The notes under the pieces were generated by a model. It was given only the letters and a program-made list of their open reading frames with translations. It ran no database searches and was not told the origin of the DNA. A stretch of 64,000 nucleotides of DNA from contig CM022945.1 in NCBI GenBank assembly GCA_012931725.1, positions 104,190,432 to 104,254,431 of the forward strand. Reading direction: 5' to 3'. Each line of letters opens with the position of its first letter. The stretch's first letter is position 1. This document shows positions 21,268 through 32,681 of this stretch, piece by piece. Source of the DNA: Litsea cubeba (Eukaryota; Streptophyta; Magnoliopsida; Laurales; Lauraceae). The translations under genes were made by a program, and so were the position numbers.

Positions 21268-22417
21268 TTAATTAATAGTGAAGCCACCACCTCCACTAAT
21301 TTGTGGTCCCATATTAATGCTTCCTCCTCCATCTGCTTTGTTACCACCTTGGACTTGTGGATTGTATTGTCCCCCACCAGTCTGGACATTTTTAGTTTTG
21401 TTATTAGCCTGAGGTGGTGGGGTCTTCTTAGAGCCAAAAAGACTGAATTGGAAGTCCTGAAACAGCAGCCATAAATGAATTAGAGAAATAGAAAAAAACA
21501 AGGTTTGGTATTTGTAAATTTGAGTCCATGAATAGTGTGAAACACTTGACTTCAGAAAAGAATTTCTTTGATTATCCACAAGAGTATGGCATGTAGGCGG
21601 GTTCATTTAATCTCTATGACGTACGTTATTGTTTGTTATTAACCATCTATTATTGACCATGAAACGAAGAAACTAACATCTGGTCTTAGAGTAAAATCAA
21701 CAGCTCGATATTCCCAGATCAGAAGGTTAGAAATCATCCTCAGCAGTTAATTTTTGAGAAATGCCTTATCTTGACCTATCCTTCTACTTGGGCTCATATA
21801 TTTGCTCGAAGTATTCAATTTATAGGAATTGACAGTAAAGATTCACAAACGGCGATAAAATCGTTTACCCTTTGGTAGGAAATAATTGCTCAACTATTAC
21901 CCTTGTAAATCAAATCTTATGAAAGTGAAGAGTAGTCCGATCTATGACTTTACATGTGGATTTAAATTAACAGAAATTCTAAGAAATATCTTCCTATAAG
22001 ATACCTAAAATTGAAGAAATTATGGTCCATCAAGTGATGATTCACAAATGGGCGCCCTCAGTGAAAAATTAATAATCAAATCCTAGGAAAGTTAAGAGTC
22101 CCATCTGTTTCTCCACAGTATATCCTTCTCCAAGCACTTACATTCATATTCATTCATTGGAATCTATTCTACCATGAGTTCATAGTATAATTCAATACAA
22201 TTCAAACAAACAGGCCCTCAATCATTCAATTTTTATTACTTTGCTAGAATGCTGAAACTCACTATATTATGGACTTTTAGGAATTTAATACCACCAAGTT
22301 CAAGGGTGCATGAGTTTGAATATCTTGTGAAGCGAAAAATATAAAAAAAAAAATGAAAACAAAGATATTCTAATTAGTGACATTTGGATATATATATATA
22401 TATATATAGAGTACCAT
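21268..22417 (-). CDS. Small glycine/asparagine-rich protein, gene A (63 aa, two exons)
   Basis: Predicted exons: the start codon alone at 22417-22415, then a 958-base intron opening GTACTC and closing TTTCAG, then exon 2 at 21456-21268 ending TAA. The 63-residue product starts MDFQFSLFGSKKTPPPQ, continues NNKTKNVQTGGG, then three glycine-rich units (GGGQYNPQ, GGGSINMGPQ, GGGGFTIN), and ends FTIN. It has no cysteine, no signal peptide and no membrane segment, and has a net positive charge near the N terminus. It is probably disordered. Support comes from four paralogues sharing the TATA box, first ATG, ATG|GT donor, acceptor and exon 2 frame, while the introns differ. I do not recognise the family and assign no function. 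Gene D is its closest relative (one residue different). Confidence 0.75.
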
Positions 22418-22506
22418 GACTATGCAACTTAGGAGAAATGGTCTTGAAGCTAAAAGAGTTGAGAAGTTTGAAAGTTGCTTGCAGCTACCAAGGTCACCAA
22501 TCCACT

Positions 22507-22513
22507 TTATATA
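22507..22513 (-). promoter_or_regulatory. TATA box of gene A
   Basis: TATATAA on the minus strand, 96 bp before the ATG, which is the first ATG after the box. The predicted leader is about 60 nt and nearly identical to that of gene D. Confidence 0.7.
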
Positions 22514-22599
22514 GACATCAATTCAGTATCACTGAAAACTGAAATTGATTTACAGTGCCTATGAGAAGGTTCCCATTAGAAGGGATAACTTACACTAGT

Positions 22600-22643
22600 G
22601 CCCATCCTTGTCATTTCGGTGGTTCCTGTTTATTATAAATAGG
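22600..22643 (-). promoter_or_regulatory. Conserved upstream block of gene A
   Basis: About 90-130 bp upstream of the TATA box the minus strand reads CACCGAAATGACAAGGATGGG. The same block occurs at 59971-60013 (gene D) and in altered form at 34868-34895 (gene B, CACCAAAACGTCAAGGATGGG). Retention in gene B, whose neighbouring DNA is otherwise diverged, suggests a regulatory site. Confidence 0.45.
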
Positions 22644-22689
22644 AAAGAGAGAATAAAGTGAAAAGAATATAGTTTCAAGCTAAGTCAAT

Positions 22690-22770
22690 TCATTTGTGCC
22701 ACCCTTCACATGGCACAATGATAAAGCATAGTCTCGTCACATGAGGTTTGGGGCCTGTCATGTTTACATA
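22690..22770 (+). mobile_element. SINE-like fragment
   Basis: CACATGGCACAATGATAAAGC resembles a pol III A box. The same text is in block Y at 60076-60130. No clear B box or tail, so the call is weak. Confidence 0.25.
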
Positions 22771-23394
22771 AGAAATATAAAAATTAAATACATAGATATT
22801 TATAGTGAAATTAACTACACTAAAGAATTATTAAAAAGATAAGGAGTGAAAGATGGTGTGACTCAATTGGAACCGGATTCCCTGTTTCGTCCAAAGAGGA
22901 GACGAGTCACGAATCAGGGGATCCGTTTCTGGCTCAATGGGTCAAAAAAAAAGGCCTGCTAAAGATATTAGCCGCATCAAAAACTAGTGGCTCTCATATC
23001 AAAGCAAATAGAAGTAGACTGTTTATATAATGGCACTAGGTCGTTTTGCGATTGATCGAATAATTACAATCAATGTCACATGGGGATCTTCAACCAAAAA
23101 AAAAAAAAAAAAAAACTTCACACGGTGGATTAATTGGATAGATGATCCTCAACGTCTCCCCCCTCTCTAAGCGATCCAATTTCTCAAGCTGATATCTCCA
23201 GTTAGTGGGCCATTTTGAGAGCAAAGAATGACTTACTTTTTAAGGAGAATCTTTGAATCCGATCAAGGCAATTTCAATGGTGAGAAATGTTAGGTTTTAT
23301 TCCAAGTTTTAGGGTTTCGGCTTACCTAATTCTCCAACCAATGTGATTTGTAATGGTATTTTTGGTAATTTTTCATCCCAGATACTCATGAAAC

Positions 23395-24035
23395 AATTCA
23401 CACATGTGAGGTGATAGGAACTCACATATGAGCGAGAGACAGGCGCAACTCACACATGCGAGGAGGATAGAATCTCACACATGCGATGAGACATACACAC
23501 AACTCACACATGTAAGAAACTCACATGCAAGAAGAATAAACACAACTCACGCATGTGAGGTAGTAAAACTCACATATGCAAAGAGAGAGGAGGCAGGGTT
23601 CGAACCCAAGACCTTCTAAGGATAACTAGGACTCCTTACTACTAAAGTAAGGAGCCGTTCTCGTGACTTGGAATGTTATTGGAAGAGTGATGGGATAACT
23701 TTTTTTTTTTTTTTTTTTTGATGTGGTGTTGTTTTGCCTCTAACAAAGAGTCTTTTTTTTTCTTTTCTTTTTTACACCAGCCAAGGGAGCTGGGACTCAG
23801 GAGAGAGCCCCCATACACATGGGATGGTAGCCCGCACAAGTGGAAAATGAGCTCGCACAAGCGGGAAGATGTGACGCACCCGGGGTTCGAACTCCGGACA
23901 GCCAGGTAAGAACGGACACTCCTTACCACAACTCACACATGTAAGGTGATGGAAGCTCACACATGCAAGGAGAATAAACACAACTCACGCATGTGAGGTA
24001 GTAAAACTCACATATGAAAAGAGGGACGACTACTT
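23395..24035. repeat. Scattered short repeats with CTCACACATGYGAGG words
   Basis: The words AACTCACACATG and GCAAGGAGAATA or close variants recur about ten times in 23395-23585 and 23925-24025. They lie on either side of tRNA-like SINE heads. They look like a decayed satellite or multiplied SINE body. Reading frames across them are chance. Confidence 0.45.
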
Positions 24036-25145
24036 ACCACTAAGGTAAGGAGCGGTTCACGTGACTTGGAATGGTATTGGATGAGTGATTGGATAACTTG
24101 TTCCTTCTGACGTGGTGATGGGATAATTTGTTCTTTGTGACGTGGTGTTGTTCCGCCTCTCACATTTCTTTTTTCTCTTTTTTACCCCAGTCAAGGGGGC
24201 TGATACTCAAGCTAGAGAGAGCCCCCATACACACGGGACGGTAGCCTGCACAACCGAAAAGGAGGCCCGTACAAGTGGGAAAGGAGCCCGTACAAGCGGG
24301 AAGAGGTGATGCAACCGGGGTTCAAACCGGGTAATTAATAATTGACGCTCCTTACCAATCGGGTATGGAGGAAAGAAAAAACTTAGAGTGATCTGTTGAT
24401 GGATGTGTATGCTATTTTTTGTGATGAGATAGTATCATTAGGGTTCGAACTCCGGACAGCCAGGTAAGAATTAACGCTCCTTACCACTCGGGTAAGGAGA
24501 AAAAAAATCAGAGACTTTGCTGATGGTTGTATATGCTATTTTTTTTGTGACGAGATAGTCTCATGGGTGCAAGTACATTTAAAGAGTCAAGAATTGGGCC
24601 CTTGAAAGAAGGCAAAACGAGGGCGATTATCCTCTAGGTAAGAGTCACTAAAGAAGGGCTTTCCAATGTCCTATTATTTTCAGATGCCCTATATATGAGT
24701 CCGGGTCCCCTGTTTCATTGAAACATTGAGGCACAGTTTCATTCTATTAATAATCGCTAGCTATATAAAATCTCATGCCAGCTAATGCACCCTCTCAATT
24801 GCTTATTTGGAATGAAAAAGAAAATATAAGATATTATATAGCTAGCGAATGTTGAACAGTTTGTTTCATCGAACCGGGGAATCCAGACTCTTTATATATG
24901 ATTATAACTGCTCATATAGAAATGTTGATTTTAGACATATTAAAGATTTAGCAAGCCATATTAAATTGATTGACAATAGATTTATCCCTTGGAATCTAAA
25001 TGGAGCCCGTTACACCCGTGAAGAAAGCCCACGAAATGGAAAGAAAACCCACATATGTAGTACATGTGGGAATATGAGGGGGAGGGGGGGTTGAACCTCT
25101 CAACTCCCAAGTAAGAACCCAACTCCTTACCCCAGGTAAGGAACG
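23596..25145 (-). mobile_element. Cluster of five tRNA-like SINE heads
   Basis: On the minus strand, A-box-like text (TACCCGAGTGGTAAGG or variants) is followed about 40 bases on by B-box-like GGAGTTCGAACCC. Copies are near 23596-23655, 23881-23935, 24317-24372, 24440-24500 and 25088-25145. The spacing and both boxes fit a tRNA-derived pol III promoter, probably a Ser/Leu-like tRNA ancestor. None folds as a full tRNA by eye. SINE boundaries were not resolved because the copies are nested in similar repeats. Confidence 0.5.
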
Positions 25146-26794
25146 GTTCTTTGCGATCATTAATTCTCTTGTTTCCTCGTTTTAGGTAGTCTAATGTGTG
25201 GTGGTCATTTCTCTTACTTCCTTTCTGTAGGTGTATTTGCCTACCTTGATTCTCTCTTCCTATCTATATTACCAAATAAATAAATAAAGAAGTATGCTTC
25301 ACCTAACAGTAACATATGTAGATGAAGGGACTAGTACTCCTCCATAATGGGTGTATAAAACCTGTTGATGTCTATCTTTAGGACTTGAAGCTGGACCCAG
25401 TCTCGGCCATTTAGTTCTTGGGCCTAATATTAGGTTTTTAATCGTTCACTTCCTAAAAGATTTTTAATATAATTGGAACAAAGCTTTAACGATGATGATG
25501 ATAAAGATGATAAACTAGACTCACCTAGCTAAGAAAACCCCACCGCACATCTCAAAGCTTTGCTAGTAAGTTGTTTCACTAACAAAGACTATTGTCGGCC
25601 ATCCGCACATTTCAATTTAGAGAAAAGGTGAAGAAAATGAATATGGAGAAAATCTTCTCCCAGAGCAAATTTGTATTGTTGACAATTTTTTATTTTCACG
25701 CCTATATTCTCCACTTCCAAATGACCCCTTGGATTGAGAAACATATAGTGACAATAGAAGATGAAATGGAGTCTGATTATGGCTACGAGTGCCACCATTT
25801 GTGTGTTTCTTTCAATTTTCTTTGATAGAAGGGTAATTTCATTAGAAAAACACAAGGAGTAGAAAATATCAATAAACAACAGAGAACCTTGAGAACAACA
25901 CCTAGAAAAATAGAAGGAAAAATCAAAGTCATGTTTCTTTCATCTTTTTGCGCTTAATCTTGTGAATGGAAAGATACTCAAAATAAATACCAAAAGGATA
26001 AGTTTCTAAAACAACCCCCCCCCCCCCCCCCCCCCCCGCGTATGTGGGACCCGCTGAGGACCATAGGCATTCACTGCCATAAAAGAAGAGTAGCATCTCT
26101 TTCAAAGAAAGATTTTTGCACTTCAATTTAGAGAACCGAAAGAATATGATAAGAGTCAGCATCACATGTAAAAAAAAAAAAAAAAAAAACGATTCCTATT
26201 TGATAAGGAAGAATAGATTCCTTACCTGATGGATATATAAAAAGAGAGATCATGTGGGGACGGCATGTCATAACACATAAAATAATTTATCCTTTGAAGC
26301 GGCTACTGATCTATCCATGTATTTAAATATATTTAAATTTCACTTTTTTCGGAGTGACATAAATTATTTATTTGCATGAAAAACATAGTTTCTACACATG
26401 ATCAATCAATCAGCTCTATCATCTCGATTATAGGTAAATATGTGGCTCTAAAATTATTGTATTGAAATTAAGCTTTTATGGGGGCCTTTGCGGCCACCGC
26501 ATACCCCTTATATACCTTGGATGCACCGCTACATATCCAACCCAAGCACGCTTAACTTTCGAGTTCTTATGGAATTCGAAGCCGCACGACTTTAAAACGC
26601 ACAATGTTGAGTTAAGACAATGTTTGACTTATAAACTTAGGGCCAGGACTTGAGGCTTATTTGATATATCTACTCTTCTTTGAATTGATCCATCAAAATA
26701 GAGCCATAAAAAAAAGAGGCTAGAATCAACAAGAGTGTTTGGTAATGCAAACATCTATTTTAAATACACTTTTTTAATTCAATGGTTGAAAGCT
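25146..26794. other. Intergenic stretch
   Basis: No supportable gene. AT-rich, with a C run of about 30 bases ending near 26037 and an A run near 26170-26189. Short frames here lack any recognisable domain. Confidence 0.4.
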
Positions 26795-27385
26795 TTTCAC
26801 AAATTTCTCATGATCCACAAGGTATTAAGTCTTGAAAATGAACTCCATAGCCATGTTCAGCCTTCCAAAGAGATCTAATGATTTAGATCTTGTGTTTGGG
26901 GCCCATACAATCCAAAAAATATTATCAAATAGTTCTCGTTCTTTTTTGCACATCTCAAGATTGGTGATGATCCAAAGGCTGAAATTTGGTCCCATAGCAA
27001 TGTTTGACCTTCTAAACATTTCAATGATTTGGGTTGTGATTTTCCATTCCATAAATAATAATAATAATAATAATAATAAAGAAAAACGTGAGTGCTTATG
27101 GACGAATCCAAAATTGGGCATGTTACATCATTGGCTGATATTGTTTTGCAAATGTCTCAAGATCCACAAGGTAGAATGCCTTGAGAATTGACCATATAAC
27201 TATGTTCACCATTCCAAAGAGGTCTAACAGTTTGCATCTTGTACTTCGGGCCCATAGATTCCAGAAAATTTCATCCAATGGCTCACTTTTGTTTTTGCAC
27301 ATATCCCGATATTGGTAGTGATCCAATGACTGAAATTTGGTCCCATAGTTGTGCTTAATCTTGTAAATATTTTCAATGGTCTGGA
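26795..27385. repeat. Direct repeat of about 235 bp
   Basis: 26795-27031 and 27145-27385 share the order TCAAGATCCACAAGGTA, a GAGATCTAA-like word, GGGCCCATA, TTTTTGCACAT and GCTGAAATTTGGTCCCATAG with moderate divergence. An (AAT)n microsatellite (about 27053-27078) separates them. Non-coding. Confidence 0.65.
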
Positions 27386-27659
27386 CCTAGACTTACGTTC
27401 TCAGATTTTTTTTTTAAATAAAAAATAAAAAAACGGACTGAGGCGTTGTGGAGGAAAAACAGTGTTAATCCACCTTTACTTTTCAAATGCTCCTTTGGTG
27501 GGCTATGGATTTACGAGGCTTTGCCACTACTTATCTAAAGTGGGCAAAGGCTAGAAATCATTATCAGAAGCCTTTATTTTTAAAAACTCTGCTCGCTTTA
27601 GAGATTTAGAGAGGTAGAGGCCAAAAATAGAGATGCCAAATAGGGGCTTAAATATTTCT

Positions 27660-27850
27660 GACATGGGGCTTGGACAAAGCCTCAATAACCAATGCACTCC
27701 ACGCCTTCCCCTACGGATTTTCCTTTCTTGGCTCCAGGATCGCTTAGCATGATTTTGCCTTACCCTTATGGATTTTCCTTTCTTGGCTCATAGGATCGCT
27801 TAACCTGATTGTGCCTCAATGGATTGCCCAGTCGATTGGGGTCTCACAAA
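27660..27850. repeat. Dispersed repeat shared with 30190-30312
   Basis: Both places carry GCACTCCA...TTCCCCTAC, CTCA-GGATCGCTTAAC-like text, and GATTGGGGTCTCACA. The first place also has the GGATTTTCCTTTCTTGGCTC segment duplicated. Identity unknown; non-coding. Confidence 0.45.
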
Positions 27851-27900
27851 AAACACCCAAAAACAAAATTCAAGATTACTTTGTAAAAGAAAACCCAATT

Positions 27901-28137
27901 CCCATTTCAACATGACCATCGTGTAGGACTCTTTTATTTGGGAAGATAAAGTTAAAATTGGGAGTTCAATTGGACAATCAAATGTAAAATTGAACTTCAG
28001 GTTCCAAACCAAACAATTCTCATTTCAACATGACCATGGTGTTGGACTTTCTTATTCGAGGAGATAAAGTTAAAATTGGAAGTTCAATTGAGCAATCAAA
28101 TGTAAAATTGAACTTCAGGTTCCAAACCAAATTGCCC
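27901..28137. repeat. Tandem repeat, two units of about 119 bp
   Basis: Unit 1 (27901-28018) and unit 2 (28020-28137) both run from CATTTCAACATGACCAT to AACTTCAGGTTCCAAACCAA with few changes. Non-coding. Confidence 0.7.
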
Positions 28138-28441
28138 GAGCTTCACGCATTATAATGTGAATAATTTCCACTTTATGTGTGCATGGATGCAGCAGTTATG
28201 TTTCTTTAAATCCTATTGGCCTTTGGTACCTTGATTTTCTTCTGTATGCCCCCAATGCCAATCAGGCTTAAGACCCCATGGTTTTGGGGGGAAAATCACC
28301 TGATGTCCCCAAAACTATGGAGTTAGTCCATGGATGGTCCATGGGTTAGTCCATGTAGCCGGATTCTATAAAATATGATTTTCTTGTCACTCTTGTCCCT
28401 TATCAAAGGAGCACAGCTGGAGGGCGTGGTAAGAAAAAGTC

Positions 28442-28593
28442 TACGGGAACCGAAAATTGGTCCCTGAAAAAGTGCCTGAATGGCTTTTGTCCCTTGGATC
28501 AAGGAAAATTTCCCTTGGATCAAGGGCTTTTCCTTGATCCAAGGGACAAGGGCCTTTCAGGCACTTTTTCAGGGATGATTTTCGGTCCCTGTA
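28442..28593. repeat. Fold-back (hairpin) element, 66-bp arms
   Basis: Arms 28442-28507 and 28528-28593 are inverted complements carrying words such as GTCCCTTGGATCAAGGAAAA and CTGAAAAAGTGCCTGAA. The loop is 20 bp and itself contains CCCTTGGATCAAGGG, nearly palindromic. It resembles a fold-back MITE or a young inverted duplication. No target duplication placed. Confidence 0.7.
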
Positions 28594-30687
28594 GCAGTCC
28601 TCGCGTGGTAATGGCTGTGGACTTTTTGGTGTTATGTTGGGTCTTTCTGTTGGACTGGACCATTAATGTTCTTTACTGTTGTGGTCCAATATAGCAAAAT
28701 AATAATAATAAATTAACAGTTATGCCATATGGACTCACTCTAGATAGACTTTTTGATAAATTAATAATACTTTGTGGACCTTAGCCCTGGTTGAACATTA
28801 ATCGGCCCGACTCAACACCAGCTTGGAGAAAATGGAGGAGGACAGTACTTGGGTTGGATCAGGTTGCCGACTACAGTTTGGACTTTGGAGTCCCCACCAT
28901 ACTGGGCTTTTCTAAGTGCATCGTTATAAATCTATCGGTGGGGGTTCACATTTGAAATCCAAATCACAAAAAACCCGCATTCAGACCTTGAAACATAATT
29001 ACATGAAAAAATTGATCACCTGAAAACATGTGATCTTGATGATGGGGTCAACAAGCATGAAATCACCAACACAAGCATCAACCATAAGGGTGGAGCCCCA
29101 GAAAGATTCTTTACCTTTGGTTTACAAGGAAATTTGAGGAGCCAGGGTGCGTGTAAATAAAAGTGGATTCTTCATGAGAAATGAGAGAGGTGAACAGCTA
29201 AAAATGTCCAATACCATTTTAGGTGGGTCCCACTGGCCCTATCACATAGGAATAAAACAATTAGATGATCATCTATAGAAAATTAGGTTGAATTCGGTAG
29301 TTGAAACTGCTAGAATTATTGAGCTTAATTGAGATCCGAAATAATTGTAAAAAAAACATCATCTTTGGGGGGGGGGGGGTTATTATTAGAAGGGTCAAAA
29401 AGATGACCCACTTGAAAGAACCTAAAAAATAATGGACCAAAAGATGACACACTTAAGATGACCCACTTTAAAAAATAGGTGTCCAAAAAGATGACCAACA
29501 GAAGAAAACAAAAGAACAGAAGAAGAAAAGGAGGGAGAGGGGACAGAGAGACCGAGAGAAAGCTCAGGGAAGAAATGCAAGAAGGGCAACAGACCAATCA
29601 CCAGAAATTGCAGACAAACTTAGGTAATAGGAGCGATTCGCATGGAGGCTAAAATAGCACAGAGCTGGTTGCTATTAGACAAATTATTACAAAACTCAAA
29701 GTCCTTATTTTTCTTAACGTAAAATAAACCTAATTAATAATACCAATAGGAATATGAAGAAAAGAGACATAAAGAGAGAATCCCACAACAACATTACAAA
29801 ATAAGAAAGCCACAAAAAGAAAATGAAACCAGAAAAAAAAAAAGACACAAAACACAAAATTAGGAAGAAGAAGAAATGGAAGATAGAGGGAAAAAGGGAA
29901 AGATGGAAGAAAGAGGATGGGATTTCTCACTAATGGGGCGAGTGGCCAAAAATCTTTGAGTCAAGGAAAGAAATTACTAATATAACCTTCATTATAAAGA
30001 AAGCCCTCCAATTGATGGGCATGTTACTTACCCATAGGACATGGATATTTTGCTTTTATAATTCTAGTAAACTAATATTGGATAAATATATTGTACTAAT
30101 TTTAAAACACGTTAGGTTGAGTTAAAATGGAATTTAACTTATAAGTCTAGCGTCACGACTTGGATATTTTTGATGTGGGACTATGACAAAGCCTCACGGT
30201 GTTAACGGAAGCACTCCATCCTTACCCCTACAGATTCTTCTTTTTTAGCTCACGGGATCACTTGACTTAATCTTGCCTCGAAAGATTACCCAGGCAGATT
30301 GGGGTCTCACAAGATTAGCTGTCATAGCTGATTTAATTAGAGTAAGTGAACGTCTTAACATGCATTGAAATGAAGCTTTGTCTTCTGTGCTTTTCTTGGT
30401 GTGGTTGGCTGTTCTTGTTTGAATTTATCTCTTTTACCAAAAAAAAGAAAAAGAAAAAGAAAGTGGCCCTTTGATGGGTCCTCTTATGATTTCCAATCAT
30501 ATTTCATCTGCTAGTTTGGTTGGATTTTTATGAAATTTATTTTTTATATCATACGTAGAAAAAGTAAGTTCTTTGTTGGTGGGAGGGAAGAGATTTCTCA
30601 AGAACAAATCCAGGGAAGAGACCGATTCTTCACTGATAAAAGGAAATATATTCCCTACCAGAGATCGAGATTCAGTAGCATTCATAA
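28594..30687. other. Intergenic stretch
   Basis: No supportable gene. It includes a run of about 12 G near 29367-29379 and purine-rich text at 29460-29600 and 29755-29930, whose reverse frames give meaningless Phe/Leu-rich peptides. Confidence 0.4.
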
Positions 30688-30696
30688 TTAAAAATT

Positions 30697-31690
30697 GGGG
30701 TTTTGACCGTACAGGGTATAAAATACCCTGTATTCCTTGAAATGGTGTTGACCATAAGTATATCCCAAATATGGGTATCATACTGAGAGCCTCTTTTTTT
30801 TTTTCCAATTTTACCCTTTTTGTGCGATATCGCAAATCTTTGCGATATCGCATAAACTGAAGAGTTATTATATAAGCTGCTCGTTTTCCCTCCCTTTTTT
30901 TTTCTCCGTTTGCAGCAAAAAGTAAGTCGTTTCCCCTCATTATTTTCTTGTAGCTGTCTTCATCTTTATAGGAGGTTCTCAAAAGGATGAAGCAAGATGA
31001 AGCAATCGCTCTTTCATTTCTCCAAAGGCATTTAGATGATTCTTTTTACATAATATTTGGACATGTTTGGAATTTTTTGTATACTCTGTCAAATGTTATG
31101 TTAAAAATAGTTGGGCATTGAGACACCAAAAACTTATGGTCATGGAGATACTTTGGAATTTATTCTTAATTTTTTTGTTTGATTATATTAGATGAAACAA
31201 AAGATATGAAACGTCCTAAAAATGTATTTGTTGTAGCAATCGCTCTTTCATTTCTCCAAAGGCATTCAAACGATTCTTTTTACACAATATTTGGACATGT
31301 TTGGAGTTTTTCATATACTCTGTCAGATGTTATGTTAAAAATGGTTGGGCATTGAGACACCAAAAACTTATGGACATGGAGATACTTTGAAATTTATTCT
31401 TAATTTTTTTTATTTGATTGTATTAGATGAACAAAAGATATGAAAAAACAATGAGGAAAAACGGCTTACTTTTTGCTGCAAACGGAGGGAAAAAAGGGAG
31501 GGAAAACGAGCAGCTATATAATGACTCTTCAGTTTATGCGATATCGCAAATATTTGCGATATCGCACAAAAAGGGTAAAAGTGGAAAAAAAAAGAGGATC
31601 TTTGTACTATACCCATATTTGGGATATACTTTTTGTCAACACCATTTCAAGAAATACAGGATATTTTATACCCTGTATGGTCAAAACCCC
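30697..31690. mobile_element. Mutator-like non-autonomous element with about 250-bp inverted ends
   Basis: The ends are GGGGTTTTGACC at the left and its complement at the right, with inverted arms at 30697-30945 and about 31440-31690. A perfect 9-bp duplication TTAAAAATT flanks it (30688-30696 and 31691-31699), typical of Mutator-like transposition. Each arm holds two copies of GCGATATCGC around a short spacer. Between the arms, about 31000-31220 is directly repeated at 31238-31445. The open frame of 161 codons that crosses the left arm is not a gene. No transposase. Confidence 0.9.
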
Positions 31691-31699
31691 TTAAAAATT

Positions 31700-32487
31700 T
31701 GTGATGCCTCTCAACATTGACTAAAATGACTGTTAGGTAGCATTAATTTTTGTGACTCCCCAAGGACCACCACCAATCACACCAGGTGGGGTGATGGTGA
31801 GAACATTGGATTCTGAAAGTGAAGATTCTATATCTTTGATTTGGTCGAGTTTTAGTGGAGTACGAAGAATTGGTGGCATATCTTAGAAGATAAGATAGAT
31901 TAATTTATGCATTAAGATTTAGACGTGGTGATAGGTGGGGTCAGTGATGGAACCGAAATAGAGCCTGATAAAGGTTTTTGTGCTTTCAGTAGCATATTTA
32001 TATTCAGACTCTTCAATAGTTATAAGTAATCATTGATCTATCTATTTGTATATCTTTTTGACAATATTGCAAGGGAAAAACACCAAAAAAAAAAATAATA
32101 ATCCAGGTTTACTCTGAAAAAGAATCTAGATTTCCATTTCATTCAATGTGACCCATCAATGATCAATCAAAACCCTTTCACATCATCTACAACCGTGATT
32201 TGCATTTTCTACCATTGACTAAGTCAGGATTTAAAAAATGCACTTACAAAACTAAAAGAACTTTAAGGATTGACCTGACCACATGTTTGCTAGGCGCCTA
32301 TGTTTTACTTGATTCAATCATGCTTTCCATCTACTTCATCTATAAATATGGATCTTAAATTTCACTTCAATTAGAGCAATATATTGACTTGTAAAATAAT
32401 TAGTTTTCCGAGTAATCTTTCTATTATCTCACTTCTCATTCAACATAACTTGGGCAGCACAAAGTTCAGAGCTGATGCAAGCATCAT
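31700..32487. other. Intergenic DNA downstream of gene B
   Basis: No gene recognised; AT-rich. It ends at the possible poly(A) signal of gene B. Confidence 0.4.
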
Positions 32488-32493
32488 TTTATT
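32488..32493 (-). terminator. Possible poly(A) signal of gene B
   Basis: AATAAA on the minus strand, about 190 bases past the stop codon of gene B. Confidence 0.35.
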
Positions 32494-32681
32494 CATCTGG
32501 GTAGACACTGAGGAGAGCATTAGTTCTTATAACACAAGCTGACTGCAAGTCACTTGTGCTGACTGGAGGACTTTTACATAGATGATCTTAAGTAGACAGA
32601 GCTTTATACATTACACGAAGATGGAACGTGGACGGCTAGGATTAGCATATAGAGAGTATACTGATGAAAGCTTCAGCAATT

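Larger units (their letters stand above)
4098..23340. repeat. Block X of a large segmental duplication (partner 43684-64000)
   Basis: After setting aside later insertions, this stretch runs collinear with 43684-64000. Examples are 4232-4400 with 43855-43985, 5830-5990 with 45220-45430, 6180-7548 with 47960-48776 plus 52812-52950, 13185-13560 with 52965-53370, 18500-20450 with 53905-54735, and 20450-22800 with 57672-60230. Gene A in X pairs with gene D in Y. The 175 bases at 6005-6180 are replaced in Y by about 2.5 kb that contains gene C. Identity is high but clearly below 100 per cent by eye. Confidence 0.8.

Noticed and set aside
21129..21437. Minus-strand frame beginning MALRRPHH, repeated at 32642, 46423 and 58442
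   Set aside because: Overlapping frame of the same exon. It needs a start inside exon 2, differs much more among copies and ends at variable points, while the spliced frame is constant.
21235..21474. Plus-strand open frame of 79 codons over exon 2 of gene A, with counterparts at 32664, 46475 and 58554
   Set aside because: Antisense shadow of the small-protein exon. It has no promoter or conserved start, and the silent changes in the FTIN codons of gene C alter this frame.
24437..24500. Possible tRNA gene on the minus strand
   Set aside because: A-box-like and B-box-like words are present, but no acceptor stem or anticodon arm pairs by eye, and the unit is repeated locally as a SINE head.
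30497..30982. 161-codon minus-strand frame
   Set aside because: Crosses the edge of the Mutator-like element at 30697, so it mixes flank and terminal repeat; the other arm repeats part of it in a different frame.
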